64,000 nt of DNA from Talpa occidentalis (taxonomy: Eukaryota > Chordata > Mammalia > Eulipotyphla > Talpidae). A program made the position numbers and the translations under genes. This document shows, piece after piece, positions 47,641-58,239 of this stretch. Each line of letters begins with the position of its first letter. The stretch's first letter is position 1. A model generated the notes under the pieces. The model was not told the DNA's origin, searched no databases, and saw only the letters and a list, made by a program, of their open reading frames with translations. The DNA lies in NCBI RefSeq assembly GCF_014898055.3, contig NW_023601104.1, positions 72,957,106 to 73,021,105 of the forward strand, given 5' to 3'.

Positions 47641-48276
47641 TTATTTTTAAAATAAAGACTCAAATGTTAGATTAATATTGACATTCCCTAAATCTTTTTA
47701 CAAGAGGAGAAATGGAGAGGCACATTAAAATATTGGCTCAACTCCTCAGTCTTGTCAATTCTATGAAGTTATAAATCTATACCTTTGTATATCTTTACAT
47801 GGAACAAATATGAAGAAATAGATTAGTCACTTGAGCAAACTGCCCAGGGTTTAACTATTTTCCTTCACAGGCGTAACTTGTGATATAGTGAAGTTAGAGG
47901 GTAAGGTGTTTTGTGACACAGGGGAATCAGGGCAATAGAGGGGTGGTCTACATCATGTAAGGCCAATTGATTGACCATACTCATCCATGCATACAAGATT
48001 TTCATTTTTTTTAGTTGCTTATTCTCAAATATGAATGGACAGGCCATGACCAATAGATACTTGAGGAAGACAAAAACCATAATAAATAGAAAAAATTAGA
48101 AATTTAGAATTATCAGAAACAATGAAGGGAACTGGATAACACAAAACAAAAGAAAAAAAAAAGTTATTTGGTTTTAAAAAAAAAAAAAAAACACTCTGCC
48201 TCCAGTCAGATAAGAAGAAATATTTGCATTAAATAAGACTGGGGTATTATTTATTTATTTATTTTTAATTTATTAT
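47641..48276. other. Unassigned non-coding DNA
   Basis: No gene. The 71-aa minus-strand frame 47865-48080 has no domain. A-rich run at 48175-48191. Confidence 0.45.
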
Positions 48277-48542
48277 TTTTTAAGATTTATATTTGTTTTT
48301 ATATAAGAGCTGGGGTACAGGCCAGAGGCGTGGGACGGTGAGCGCATTCACCAGAGACAGAGCAGTGAGCAGAACAGGCAGACGGACCAAAAACACTGCT
48401 GAGGGGAGCAGGAGGCAAGACAGAAGAGGTCTGCTGCGCCATGTGGGATTCTATCTGGCCAGCCAGGAATCTAACAGGCGCTACAAAGGCTGCGGACAGC
48501 TTCACAGTGCTGTGCTCAAACCACTGCACCACCAGGGAGGCC
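48277..48542 (-). mobile_element. tRNA-derived SINE (subfamily A)
   Basis: Minus-strand copy with the reversed tail 'ttttttaagatttatatttg' at about 48277, the subfamily-A body 'gagctggggtacaggccaga', the 'gctgcgccatgtggg' block and the reversed head 'ccaccagggaggcc'. No clear target duplication was found because the tail side is embedded in TTTA repeats. The 101-aa and 77-aa frames here are shadows. Confidence 0.92.
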
Positions 48543-48555
48543 TCTGGCCTTCAAG

Positions 48556-48580
48556 ATTTTTAATCTTGAAGATTAAAAAT
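48556..48580. repeat. Short perfect inverted repeat next to SINE head
   Basis: Arms of 12 bp (atttttaatctt at 48556-48567 and its complement at 48569-48580) with a one-base spacer. An overlapping inverted repeat (cttcaagatt / aatcttgaag) shares the left arm. Confidence 0.9.
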
Positions 48581-48599
48581 ATGATGTTACAATTTTAAA

Positions 48600-48995
48600 A
48601 CATTTCAGACAAAAATCTGGAAGGTAAAGGAGAGGTGAGATTTCAGAAAGCAGAAAAGATCAATAATTACTTCTTCTTTTCCTGAAGTATTCACTCCCAA
48701 AGTCATTGGTTGACTTTGGAAAGGAGCCCAGCATGGGGTTTCTGAGTCCAAAAAGGGTGAGAGAGATATCTGCACAGTTGGGAGGCCACTGGCAGCCTGC
48801 AGAGGACATCAGAGTGGGGAAAGGAAGTTTCCCTCATGGGGGAGTTTAGTTTCATACAGAGTGATTAATAAATTAGCAAAGATGTTCAGAATATGGGATC
48901 CTGGTGTTTTTTTACTCTCAGATATGGAAGTTAAATTTGGAAACGGAAAAACTAGAATGTGATATTAGAGGAACTGGAATAAATGCATTAGATAT
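48600..48995. other. Unassigned non-coding DNA
   Basis: No feature recognised. Confidence 0.45.
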
Positions 48996-48997
48996 AT

Positions 48998-49060
48998 AGG
49001 TAGGTAGGTAGGTAGGTAGATAGATAAAAATATAGAGGGGTGTGTGTGTGTGTGTGAGTG
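48998..49060. repeat. GGTA tetranucleotide and TG dinucleotide microsatellites
   Basis: (GGTA)n at about 48999-49019 followed by gata units, then (TG)n at about 49040-49056. Confidence 0.93.
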
Positions 49061-49218
49061 TATGATTTTGTACATTGCCCTCTACATGGACCTGGTTACA
49101 GTAACACCCCAAAATTAATGAATACACCTGGTACCCAGACCCTGCCTTCTAAACACCATTCCCCACTAGAAAAATAGCTGATTTCAATACTAAGGCAGGA
49201 ATAATACAAGATGACTGT

Positions 49219-49271
49219 GCAGCAAAATAAATAATTGTGCAATAATTTGAGCAGCAAAATAAATAATTGTG
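49219..49271. repeat. 32-bp partial tandem duplication
   Basis: The 21-bp unit 'gcagcaaaataaataattgt' plus g occurs at 49219-49239 and again, identically, at 49251-49271. The period of 32 bp indicates a tandem duplication. Confidence 0.92.
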
Positions 49272-49329
49272 GATTATAATCCACTGAGCAAAATAGGGAA
49301 CCATGAAAACATATTAATATAAATGCATG

Positions 49330-50950
49330 ACTATATTGAAAGCTTAATGAGAAATAAGATATTTACACAGGTTCAAAATTTCTGGCCATAAAACACTTAT
49401 TAATTACAAAAGTAAAAAGTAGAACTCTATAAAAGAGAAGCCTGGCAGTACCTCCCTAATCAAATGATCAAAGAGAACATCACCAGTAATAGGACAAATC
49501 AAAGCCATCCCTCCCCATTTCCACCCCCCCCCCCACCGCCCCCATGACAGGATGCAATGAGAAGCACACAGCATCCTTCCGGGATACTGCTCTCAAAGAG
49601 TCAAATCAAGCAACTATAAACCAGAGACACACTGTAGTGAGGAGAGGAAGAAGTAGGATCAAAACAAGGAGGGGTGGGAATTGTATGGGGACTATAACCA
49701 AGATAAAAATGCATACATTGTGCAAAAATGAAAAATGATGCAAAAAAATAAAATAAAATAAATAATTTAAGTATAAAACCAAACCAATCAAACAAAAAAA
49801 AATAAAAAAGATATAAATCTAACCAAGAGGAAACATCAGATGAACCCAAGTTGAGGGAATGTCTCCAAAACAACAGACCTGTATTCTTCAAAAAGTGTCA
49901 GGGCCACAAAATGTTAGACATTTAGGGCAAAGAGGGTGATGCTTAAAGAAAATTAAATGGCCAACTAGGCCCAGAACTCCAGGAAAATCTTGCCAGGGCT
50001 GATAAAGGCCAAGGAAAGACAAAATGCCCAAAGGGGAAAATGTTAGCCCACCCACCCCAATCCACAGGCACACTGATAAAATCTAGAGAAAGCAAGAAGC
50101 ACCCAGCGGGGGAGAAGTCCTCAGAATTGGCGGGTTTCTGGATAATAAAGCAATTTCCCTAAACAGCACAAGCAATCACCCCCTAAAAATCCACATGTTC
50201 TCCTCCTCCCAAGGCCAGGGCAGAGCTGGTTGACACCATTGCAACTCAGGCCAAATGCTCTCCTTCATCCCATGACAGTCGAAGAGAGAGTGACTTAGAA
50301 ACTGCTATCTGGACCTATGAAGCTACACCCTGGAGGAGCTGGCATGGTACACCCAAGGAAGGGATAGAGTCAACAGTTCCTGCAGCCCTTTCAAGACTAG
50401 AGCTCCCACAATTCTGTTGCAGTTGTTCTTAACCAGGACTTTGCTTGCCCAGGGATCTTCCCCTGGGTTTCCTTTTATTCTGCCTATAAACAAACTTTGC
50501 TTTTGCTTCTGCTAAAAACATGACTGAATTTTTATCACACCATAGTCAAGGACAAAGGAACCCCCAATCCAGCAACCCCAAACCCAACAACAAAAGCAAA
50601 GATTAAAAAATTGTTTCAGATTGAAGGAGACTAAAAAAAAATGACTAAATGCAACACCTGATTCTGAATTGGATCTTTTTACTTTGAAGGACCTTATTCA
50701 GGAAATTGGAAAGGCCTGACTGGGTTCTGAATTTTGGATAGTAGTAATATATCAATGTTAATTTTCTGATTTTGATGGTTGTATTGTGTGGAAGAATGTC
50801 CTTGCTTGTAAGGAAGTACACACTAAAGTGTTCAATGTAGATATAATAATGTTATTATATGCACAAATTGCTTTCAAATGGTTTAGGAAAAAAGTTCTTT
50901 GTACTTTATCTACAACTTTTATATAAACTTAGATTTGCTTAAATTTTAAA
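49330..50950 (+). mobile_element. Old L1 3' UTR with an LTR-like insertion
   Basis: Sense old-L1 3' UTR on both sides. Left: 'gcctggcagtacctccctaa', 'acatcagatgaacccaagtt', 'cctgtattcttcaaaaagtg'. Right: 'tttcagattgaaggagacta', 'tcaatgttaattttctgatt', 'aagaatgtccttgcttgtaa', 'caaatggtttaggaaaaaag'. The middle, about 49913-50580, is foreign and splits the L1 in its Gly/Asn-type block. Confidence 0.7.
49913..50580 (+). mobile_element. Candidate LTR inserted in old L1
   Basis: The block starts with TG at 49913 ('tgttagacatttagggcaaa') and is purine/CCA-rich. It carries a late segment 'gcctataaacaaactttgct' typical of LTR U3/R boundaries near 50482, and no A-tail. The L1 3' UTR resumes right after it. 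The exact right end and target duplication are not resolved. It could be an ERV1-type solo LTR or another repeat. Confidence 0.45.
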
Positions 50951-51620
50951 AAATTAGTTCATAAGAGAACAAGAGAGAGAAATCATGGCAGAAAAAGATT
51001 TTTGAAAAACATAAAAGGTTTATTCCAGGAAATCCAACATCTGAATATTAGGAGCTCCAGAAAGACAAAACAGAATGAATGCGAAGGGGGTGCAAAATTA
51101 TCAAAAAAGTATAATAGTTGAAAATGTCAAATTTTCCCCACAGAACACAATTTGTCAGATTAAAGGCTCTGTTCAGCACCATAAATGGAAAAGACCAAGG
51201 CATGTCACCATGAAATTTTAGGACACTGGAGATAGAGAAAATACAAAGAATTCTGAAAAAAGGAAAAAAAAAAGCCCCACCAGGTCACATATTCTTTAAC
51301 AGCAGTTTTTGACTGAAGATAGATCATTTATCTTTGTCAAACTTCAAATCAACAAAATTCTTTTTATAAGACCATGTCTGAAATGTTCAGTACTAGAAGA
51401 GACACACATCAGTCAATAGGGGTTTTATTTCCCCTCAAAATCCTGCCAGTTTCTACCAAAGATAATGTTAAATTACATTCAGAAAACACTCAAACTAGTT
51501 TTTCAGTCCTTTTCTTTAATGAGATGGCTTTCTTGAATGGTGTCAAAAGTCAGAACAGAAATTCGAGGCCCACCTTCCACTTGTACTGGGAAGGCTGAAT
51601 GAAGAGAATAAGGGTACAGC
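50951..51620 (+). mobile_element. Possible old L1-type repeat fragment
   Basis: Text such as 'gttcagcaccataaatggaa', 'aagaccaaggcatgtcacca', 'tgaaattttaggacactgga' and 'gatagagaaaatacaaagaa' follows a well-known old mammalian repeat order (probably L1-associated), degraded. The family name is not asserted. Confidence 0.5.
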
Positions 51621-51924
51621 TACCCTTAGAGCCTTACTTAGGATATATGAGGATGTGGAGAATAAAAGCCCGTAGACACCAGCTGCTCACAGGCAACCTG
51701 TGTCTTTCACTTATACCTAAGGATGTGTAAAAGAGAGAAGCCATCCAATGACAACTTTTTCTTTGTAATATGTGGCTCCAAGAAATGGCTGACATCTATT
51801 TTCAAACCAGTTCTATCATACATCAACCATGTGAAAGTTGATGTGACATAACGTATTTGATTATACAGAGACTAAAGCCTCCTCACCCCCATCCCATTTG
51901 CTTCTGTCCCTCGCTGCCTATGTT

Positions 51925-52202
51925 GTTTTTTTTTTTTTTTAGATTTATTTGTTTATGCATATAAGAGCTGGGGTACAGGCCAGAGATGCGGGGGGTGAGA
52001 GGATTCACCAGAGACAAAGTGGGGAGCAGAACAGGCAGATTGACCGAAGTACACTGCTGAGGGGAGCAGCTGGCGAGACAGGATTGGTCTGCTGCGCCAT
52101 GTGGGTTTCTCCCTGGCCGGCCAGGATTCGAACTGGTGCTGCAGAGGCTGCGGATTGCTTCATAGTGCTGTGCTTAACCCCTTGCGCCACCAGGAAGGCC
52201 CC
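51925..52202 (-). mobile_element. tRNA-derived SINE (subfamily A)
   Basis: Minus-strand copy: T run, 'agatttatttgtttatgcat', subfamily-A body 'gagctggggtacaggccaga', 'ctgcgccatgtgggtttctc', a B-box complement 'ggattcgaac' near 52122 and the head 'caccaggaaggcc'. The 10-bp 'tgcctatgtt' at 51915-51924 and 52206-52215 is the likely target duplication. It ends about 170 bp left of the solo LTR. Confidence 0.93.
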
Positions 52203-52375
52203 ACTTGCCTATGTTTTCTCCTAGGAATGGAACAACATCAGCCTTGCTGTTTTGTCATCTTCCAGCTTCTGTTCTTCAAATCCACACATTCCCAAACAGA
52301 GGAAACTACTGGGAGTCACCCATATGGAAGAGCAACGAAAAGTGTCAAACTCTCCAACAAAGCCAGTTGTTCTAT

Positions 52376-52971
52376 TGTTACGGGGCAGGAAGAGGGGCAG
52401 CCCAGACCCTGCAAACCTGCCTGCTCTAAATAGGTTCTGCCATCTGCGGCATCAACACAAAACATATGAGACTTTAATGGGAAGGAATTTTAATACAATT
52501 AGGAAACAATAGAGGAAAGGCAAAGAATATAATTTCTAAATCAAGCACCCAAAGTTTCCCGTCCCCTCATGGATAAAAGTCCACCCAAGCAGGACTGGCC
52601 CAGAGCAAGGCCCCAAAGTCTAAAGCACCTTCCAGTGGGGACCCACAGAAAAGGATCAGAAACAACCAGACAAGTCTGGAGGGAAAAGGGCAAAATCAAA
52701 ATCAAGACAAAACCCGTCATTCTCACCTCCCCACGGGTCTCTCACCCACATCTGTGTCACCCAGTCCACGACCAAAAGGCAAGAGTAGTTTCTTCACGTG
52801 TGTCTCTAGGCTCCATGCGCCTCCTCCAGGTTTCCTTCTGGCTCTCCATCCTACTTACTTCTTTTCTCAGTCTCCTCTGTAGCTTCTTCTCTCTCTGCTC
52901 AGCTCTACCCTCCTTTTGGGTGGGGCAGGAAATCTAGAACCTCCCCCTTTCCTGGGGACCACCCTGTTACA
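52376..52971 (-). mobile_element. Solo LTR of an ERV1-type family, copy 1
   Basis: 596 bp with inverted terminal bases: plus-strand TGTTACGGGG at 52376 and ...CTGTTACA ending at 52971. The minus strand therefore reads TGTAACAGGG...GTAACA. It is flanked by a perfect 4-bp target duplication, ctat, at 52372-52375 and 52972-52975. Four-base duplications are typical of ERV1 (gammaretrovirus-like) integration. The minus strand has ATTAAA (plus TTTAAT at 52473-52478). The same family occurs in opposite orientation at 59573-60161. No internal retroviral sequence adjoins it. Confidence 0.93.
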
Positions 52972-52975
52972 CTAT

Positions 52976-54599
52976 GAGAAGGCCAAGACTTATCCATGAC
53001 AAAAGCAGCAGTAATGTAAAGATTAACAATTAGCAGACAGCTGTGATTCCAAACCCCCAGCAACTCCATTAAGGGCTATCAGCAGTACAATAGATGCCTC
53101 CAAAGGCCCTCCTGCCCTACCTCTAGGGAGGACTTGGCAGGGCAGTTAAGCAGCACCTGTGTGTAAATTAGAGAATGGAGTTCCCTCTGGGCATGTAACC
53201 CCAGGCTCATAGGTTTTTGTGCTCTTTACTTGGGGCAATTCAATCGAATAAAATGTACTTCATTCTAATCCCCACTTTCTGCTCCCTCAGTTCTGTGCCT
53301 TTGTGCCTTGAATGCACAAAAACGAACATGGTTGCCTTGGGCATCTGGCCTGCACTGGTCTTCAGTTGTTAGCAAGCTGGACTGAAGTAGGTCAAATAAT
53401 GGCCTGTTTTTCCTCAAGGCTTATGTCCAAATTGAGGTCTTGAATTCTGACTACTCTGCTGATGAAAAGAAGCATAGACACACACACAGGAAGCTCAATG
53501 CTTTCCTCTCAACTTTGGCTCCACTCTGGTCCTGGGTTGAAGTTTACACAACCAGGAGGACTTCCAAGTAAGAAGCTGCCCCAGGGCCATCTTAGGAAAT
53601 CTTCTGGAAAGAAAGTTATGGACTCTCTTTCAAAGTAATCCAAAAAGGAAAAGAAAGATGACAACAGGAAGGAGGGAACCCAAAATTTGACTAAGGAAAA
53701 CATCACAAAGTAAGGATATTTGCCTAGGAAACCGACTTTTTAACTTCTTTTCTCCCAAATCCCATTCTCTCTTTCAGTTAAGTCAGTGGTACTAAATCAG
53801 TCAAATCCAGGGGTTTGGGGCTGGCAGTAGAAACTTTGCCTTCCCTAAGGGCTGAGATGGCTCCACAGGAGTTGAGAGTGTGTTTGTGGCTGTGAACTTG
53901 AATGGTGCCAAGCAGAACGTGGGAGCCAGCTGTTGGGGTGATCTGGGGAGGGCCAGGTTATAATGTAGAAGGCGCCAAGCCCATTAATCCCGTGTGGAAG
54001 GAAATCCTTTCAGTCAAGTCCTAGCAACTCCTCAGTGCCCTGTGAAATAAGGAAGATTTGTGAACACGTGTCACTTCCTTGGACTTCTCCAGGGTCCTTT
54101 GCCTCATAGCACAATGCATAAGGATCCCTATTAAAAGTTATCTGTACACCAAGAGGATTTAGACTCAGCATTTCTGAGGCCTCTGCTCTATCTTCCCCTA
54201 AGGCCATCAGCATCATTAAAAGGAAAAGAAATTCTTTCCAATTCCCATGAGTGGATTTAAATATATCTATTCATCCTCAATTATTATTACCACTCTCCTT
54301 CTTACCCTGTGACCTGTCTGGGGGCAGCCTTGAGGCCCACGGCCCCACACAAACTGTGAGCCATAAGGGATATATTAAATTTTGTCTTGACCTAATTGTA
54401 CCCCAAATTTGAGAGACCCTTGGTACCTAAGGTAGTTCTGAGTTACCTATCAGGAGTCTCAAAGTTAGATTCTTATTATAGAGAAATTATTTCTTCCGTA
54501 GATATGATAAAATCTTCTAATTGGGTCAGTGTCTAATTAGGCACTAATTAGTACCAAACATTGGAATGAGCTGGATCTCCTTTCTTCCCTAGGCTGATG
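52976..54599. other. Unassigned non-coding DNA
   Basis: No gene or confident repeat. Confidence 0.45.
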
Positions 54600-54604
54600 A
54601 GCTC

Positions 54605-54815
54605 TAAGGCAGACAGCCTGTTCAGATCTTGACTCTGCTACTCGTTAACTGCCATTTTGGGCAAATCTCTCTATGCCTCAGTTTACACAACTGTGAGATG
54701 GAATAAAATAATGGTTTATAACTTGTAAGGTTATTGTGATGGAAAAATGAGCTAATATGTGCAAAGCACTTAGCACAGTATGTGATATGATTAACTACTC
54801 AATGAATAATAGTTT
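54605..54815 (+). mobile_element. MIR SINE, nearly full
   Basis: Sense MIR: 'cttgactctgctactcgtta', 'ctatgcctcagtttacacaa', 'ctgtgagatggaataaaata', 'aacttgtaaggttattgtga', 'atgtgcaaagcacttagcac' and the end 'actactcaatgaataatag'. The MIR order is kept throughout. Confidence 0.85.
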
Positions 54816-54925
54816 TATAATTTTGGTCCAGTTTGGTTAAAAAATCTTCATTTCAAAGTGCTGTAAGGGTAGTTGTATCATCCTCAAAGATAATAAAAAA
54901 ATCACATTACCCCTACCACACTCAC

Positions 54926-54966
54926 ATACACACCATCATCACCACCACCACCACCAACAACAACCA
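54926..54966. repeat. CAT/CAC/CAA trinucleotide repeat
   Basis: Imperfect run of cat, cac and caa triplets. Confidence 0.9.
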
Positions 54967-54969
54967 CTT

Positions 54970-55525
54970 GCCTTCCAATGTGGATACTTTTAGATAAGTT
55001 TTTTCAATTGACCACTGCCCAAGCAACTATTGGTCTATATGAGCCCAGTGCAGGTCCTTGAGGCAAACAACAGTAACATTCAGAAAAAATGAATTTTTTC
55101 TTTCCTTTCTATGCACTTGCTTCTTTCTCTAGCTTGGCACCCTGGTCTCTGACATCTTAATTTGAATTTAGCCTCCAGGGAAACAAACCTAGTCTGGCCT
55201 GACCAAGGGTTGATGGCAGGAAACATCCCTTTTGTGTGGGGAAAATGACATGGAGTTTTAGTCCTGGACCTTGTGGTGTCGCTTCCTAGGGTTCCAAGTC
55301 CAATCCCATCCAATCCCAGCCCTTCAGTGCTGATGGATGTTTGCAGCTCATGAAGTGAGACAACTGGCCTCAGAGGATTTTCTCACTGAGATTAAGATTT
55401 TGTGGCTTTAGCTTCAGGGGCTTGGGAGCAGGTGGCGAGAATTGAGGTCCTTCAAATAAATGGATGAATCCCAGATCCAGCTCCTCTAGCACTCATTCCA
55501 GACAAGCCATTATGCCCCACTTAAA
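54970..55525. other. Unassigned non-coding DNA
   Basis: No feature recognised. Confidence 0.45.
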
Positions 55526-55528
55526 AAA

Positions 55529-55551
55529 GAGAGAGAGAGAGAGAGAGAGAG
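55529..55551. repeat. GA dinucleotide microsatellite
   Basis: Pure (GA)n run of about 23 bases, then irregular purines. Confidence 0.93.
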
Positions 55552-55789
55552 CAAAAGAGAGATGAAGAAAATGGTGCTTAATGAAAACTAATCTGCTGTT
55601 TCTGTGAAAGGTAAAATGGAAAAGAGGTGGGCCTGAAAACAGGAAGACAGTCCAGAAAGGAGACAACCAGGCCTGAACCAGGTGGTGCCAGCAGTAAAAA
55701 TGAAAAGACAGATGTGCTCAGTCCATTCAGTCTGCTTAGCCAAATACTACAGCCCAGGCAGCTAATAAACACAAACAGCTCTGGAGGCT

Positions 55790-56600
55790 GAAAGCCATAG
55801 ACCAGGGACTAGCATGGTCGGGTTAGCGCCCTCTTCTGGGCTGCAGGCTTCATGATCCTCACAGGTTGAGGGAGTTCTGCAGGATCTCTTAAGTGTACTA
55901 AGCCCATTCATGAGGACCTTCCCCTTGTTACCTAATCACCCCTAGAAGGTCCCAGCTACTAATATGATCATCTGGAGGTTAGGGTTTCAACATATAACAT
56001 ATAACAGTCATGGGTGGCAACTTCAATTGTGACACTTCAGAATGGGTGTGTTCTCTAAGGGAAAGAACACAGAAAAGAAAGAACAAGAATTTGCCATGTG
56101 ACAATGAGAACATTTCTTGTCAGGGCAGAAGAAGAGCTAGAAGGAGTCGGAGAAGGAAAGTCCAGAAGGAGAAGTATTAGTGTTTTCCAGAACCAGTAAG
56201 ATGTAGATGGATGGATGAGTGGGGTAGATGGGTAGATGGATAGACAGACCAATAGATTTTTAAGAAATTGGTTCTCATGATTATGGAAGTTGACAAGTAC
56301 AAAATCCTCAGATAAGTCAATAGACTAGAGATCTAGGGAACAGTCCATGTTGCAGTTCAAGTCCAAAGGTCATCTTCTAGCTTAATTGCTTTTTGCTTGG
56401 GGTGGGGGACTTCAGTCTTTGTTCTACTTAAGGCCTTCAATTGATTGGATGAGGCCACTCACCTACATTACAGAGAGAAATTTTGAATGTAATCTAATTT
56501 TAAAAACACCCTAACAGAAACATCCAAAATAATGTTTGACCAAACATCTAGACACTATGACCCAGCCAAGATGACACATAAAATTAATGATCACAGAAGA
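55790..56600. mobile_element. Two old interspersed repeats, family not named
   Basis: About 55790-56000: 'ctggaggctgaaagccatag', 'gccctcttctgggctgcagg', 'ggttagggtttcaacatata'. About 56215-56600: 'aagaaattggttctcatgat', 'gttgcagttcaagtccaaag', 'aaggccttcaattgattgga', 'gatgaggccactcacctaca' and a terminal 'acataaaattaatgatcaca'. Both are standard old mammalian repeats by recognition. A GATG tetranucleotide run lies at about 56204-56245. Confidence 0.6.
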
Positions 56601-56644
56601 TGAGGACATATCCTTGCTGTCCAGGAGTGACCATCCTGACTCAT

Positions 56645-56765
56645 TAATTTCTGTGACCCTGTATCCATCACTCTTCTTCTCTGAGTCTCAGTTTTCCCAT
56701 CCTAAAATAAGATAATCACACCTATTTCTTAAGATTGTTTTAAGCATTAAATAAAATAACATTTT
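56645..56765 (+). mobile_element. MIR SINE fragment
   Basis: Sense MIR: 'tctctgagtctcagttttcc', 'catcctaaaataagataatc', 'tcttaagattgttttaagca' and 'ttaaataaaataac'. Only the core and 3' half remain. Confidence 0.65.
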
Positions 56766-56769
56766 TGAA

Positions 56770-58110
56770 TGGCCCATACATACCAGTATGTATAAAGAGT
56801 AGCTCATATTCATTTTATTGCTATTTTGATCATTATTTTCATCTACCCATATTCCAAGAATGCAATTTAGAGTAGAAGCAGGCAAGATTATAGGAGGTAT
56901 TAAAGTGGAAATATGCAAAAGGAAAATGTGTGACTGTTCTAGGCTACAGGGCCTGCATTCTACACTGCAAATCAGTTCAGTCCTGGATTAGGACACTTTT
57001 GACTTACACTCTCTCCTTTACAAGCAATGTAACATTTTCAATATTAAAGCACTGACTTCTCCCAACCTTTAGTTCAGCCACAGAGTCAGAACTAAAGAGC
57101 ATACCTTGTCCTTCTATTCTTTGCCATTGTCACCAGATTAGCATATTTCCAAGTCCTCTGGGGCCATTTCCTAGAAAACTTCAATGAGAATGAGGGTCAT
57201 AGTGGATTACATCACTCCCTTCCCCCAACAGAGCTGAGGCAAATGGAGAATAAGCAGGTGTGGTACTTATAACACACCAGGCAGGCATGGATGCTGGCTC
57301 TCATATTTGACTTGGGATTCCCTGACAGTCTAAACCACTTTTCATTTCGTCTTTCAGCCCACTGGAACAGGGGTTAATGACTTTGTCCAAAGAAACAAAA
57401 CAAAAGACTCACTCAAATCCAATTAAAAAGATCTCAGAAACAAGTCAGGCATGGAGTGTTCCAGAAACTTTACAATTGAATTTTTTTCATTGACAAATGA
57501 TCCTGCCATCATTGTAGATAGGGTAACATATCTAATTCCTATAATTCTATATCTTTAACTGAAGCCTGCAGGAGATTCTTTGATGGAAAGAAAGATCAAT
57601 GGGATTGAAAGGAACATATTCCACTTCATTCCCTCTCTCTCAATTCAATTTCTCACCAGGTATTCTGATAGCTTCCCTCTTTCACCCCCACCTGAAACCA
57701 TTTCTCATTTATCCAACCCTAAAGAAGAACATGAAGCTGAATGGATTCATCACACACTTAACCAAGTAAAGCCCTCGACCCTCTCCACACAAGCCTTTTC
57801 CTCGTGGAAATTTCACCTTATGTTCTCTAGGCAAAGAGGAAAGAAATATCTGGGAAGTGACCAGAAAGAGAAGAGGTGGAGAGAGGATAGAAGGCCCAGA
57901 GATTTTAAAAACTGGAGAAACTCTTCAGTGTTATATAGCATCAACCACCCTTGCTTTTGACTTAATCAGGGCTAATTTGGCTCTTTTGAGCACATTCCAG
58001 CATCCGAATCATTCACTTGGTAGCATGTATGTGTCTTGCTACAGGACATGTGATGCTAAACACTGCTGGTAAGAAGGCAAGACATAGTCCTGAAACAAAT
58101 ATCATTCATT
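56770..58110. other. Unassigned non-coding DNA
   Basis: No gene. The 126-aa plus-strand frame at 57580-57960 is charged and of low complexity near its end. It has no recognisable domain and is treated as chance. Confidence 0.4.
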
Positions 58111-58119
58111 GCTTGATTG

Positions 58120-58235
58120 TAGAGAAGTAACTGAATCTCCCTGTGACTCAGCTTTCTTATCTGTAAAATGGGCAAATAATAGACTCTACCTCAAAAACTG
58201 TGGCGGGGATTAAAGGAATCATTATGTATAAAGCT
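58120..58235 (+). mobile_element. MIR SINE fragment
   Basis: Sense MIR: 'agtaactgaatctccctgtg', 'actcagctttcttatctgta', 'aaatgggcaaataatagact', 'ctacctcaaaaactgtggcg', 'gggattaaaggaatcattat'. Confidence 0.7.
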
Positions 58236-58239
58236 CTCA

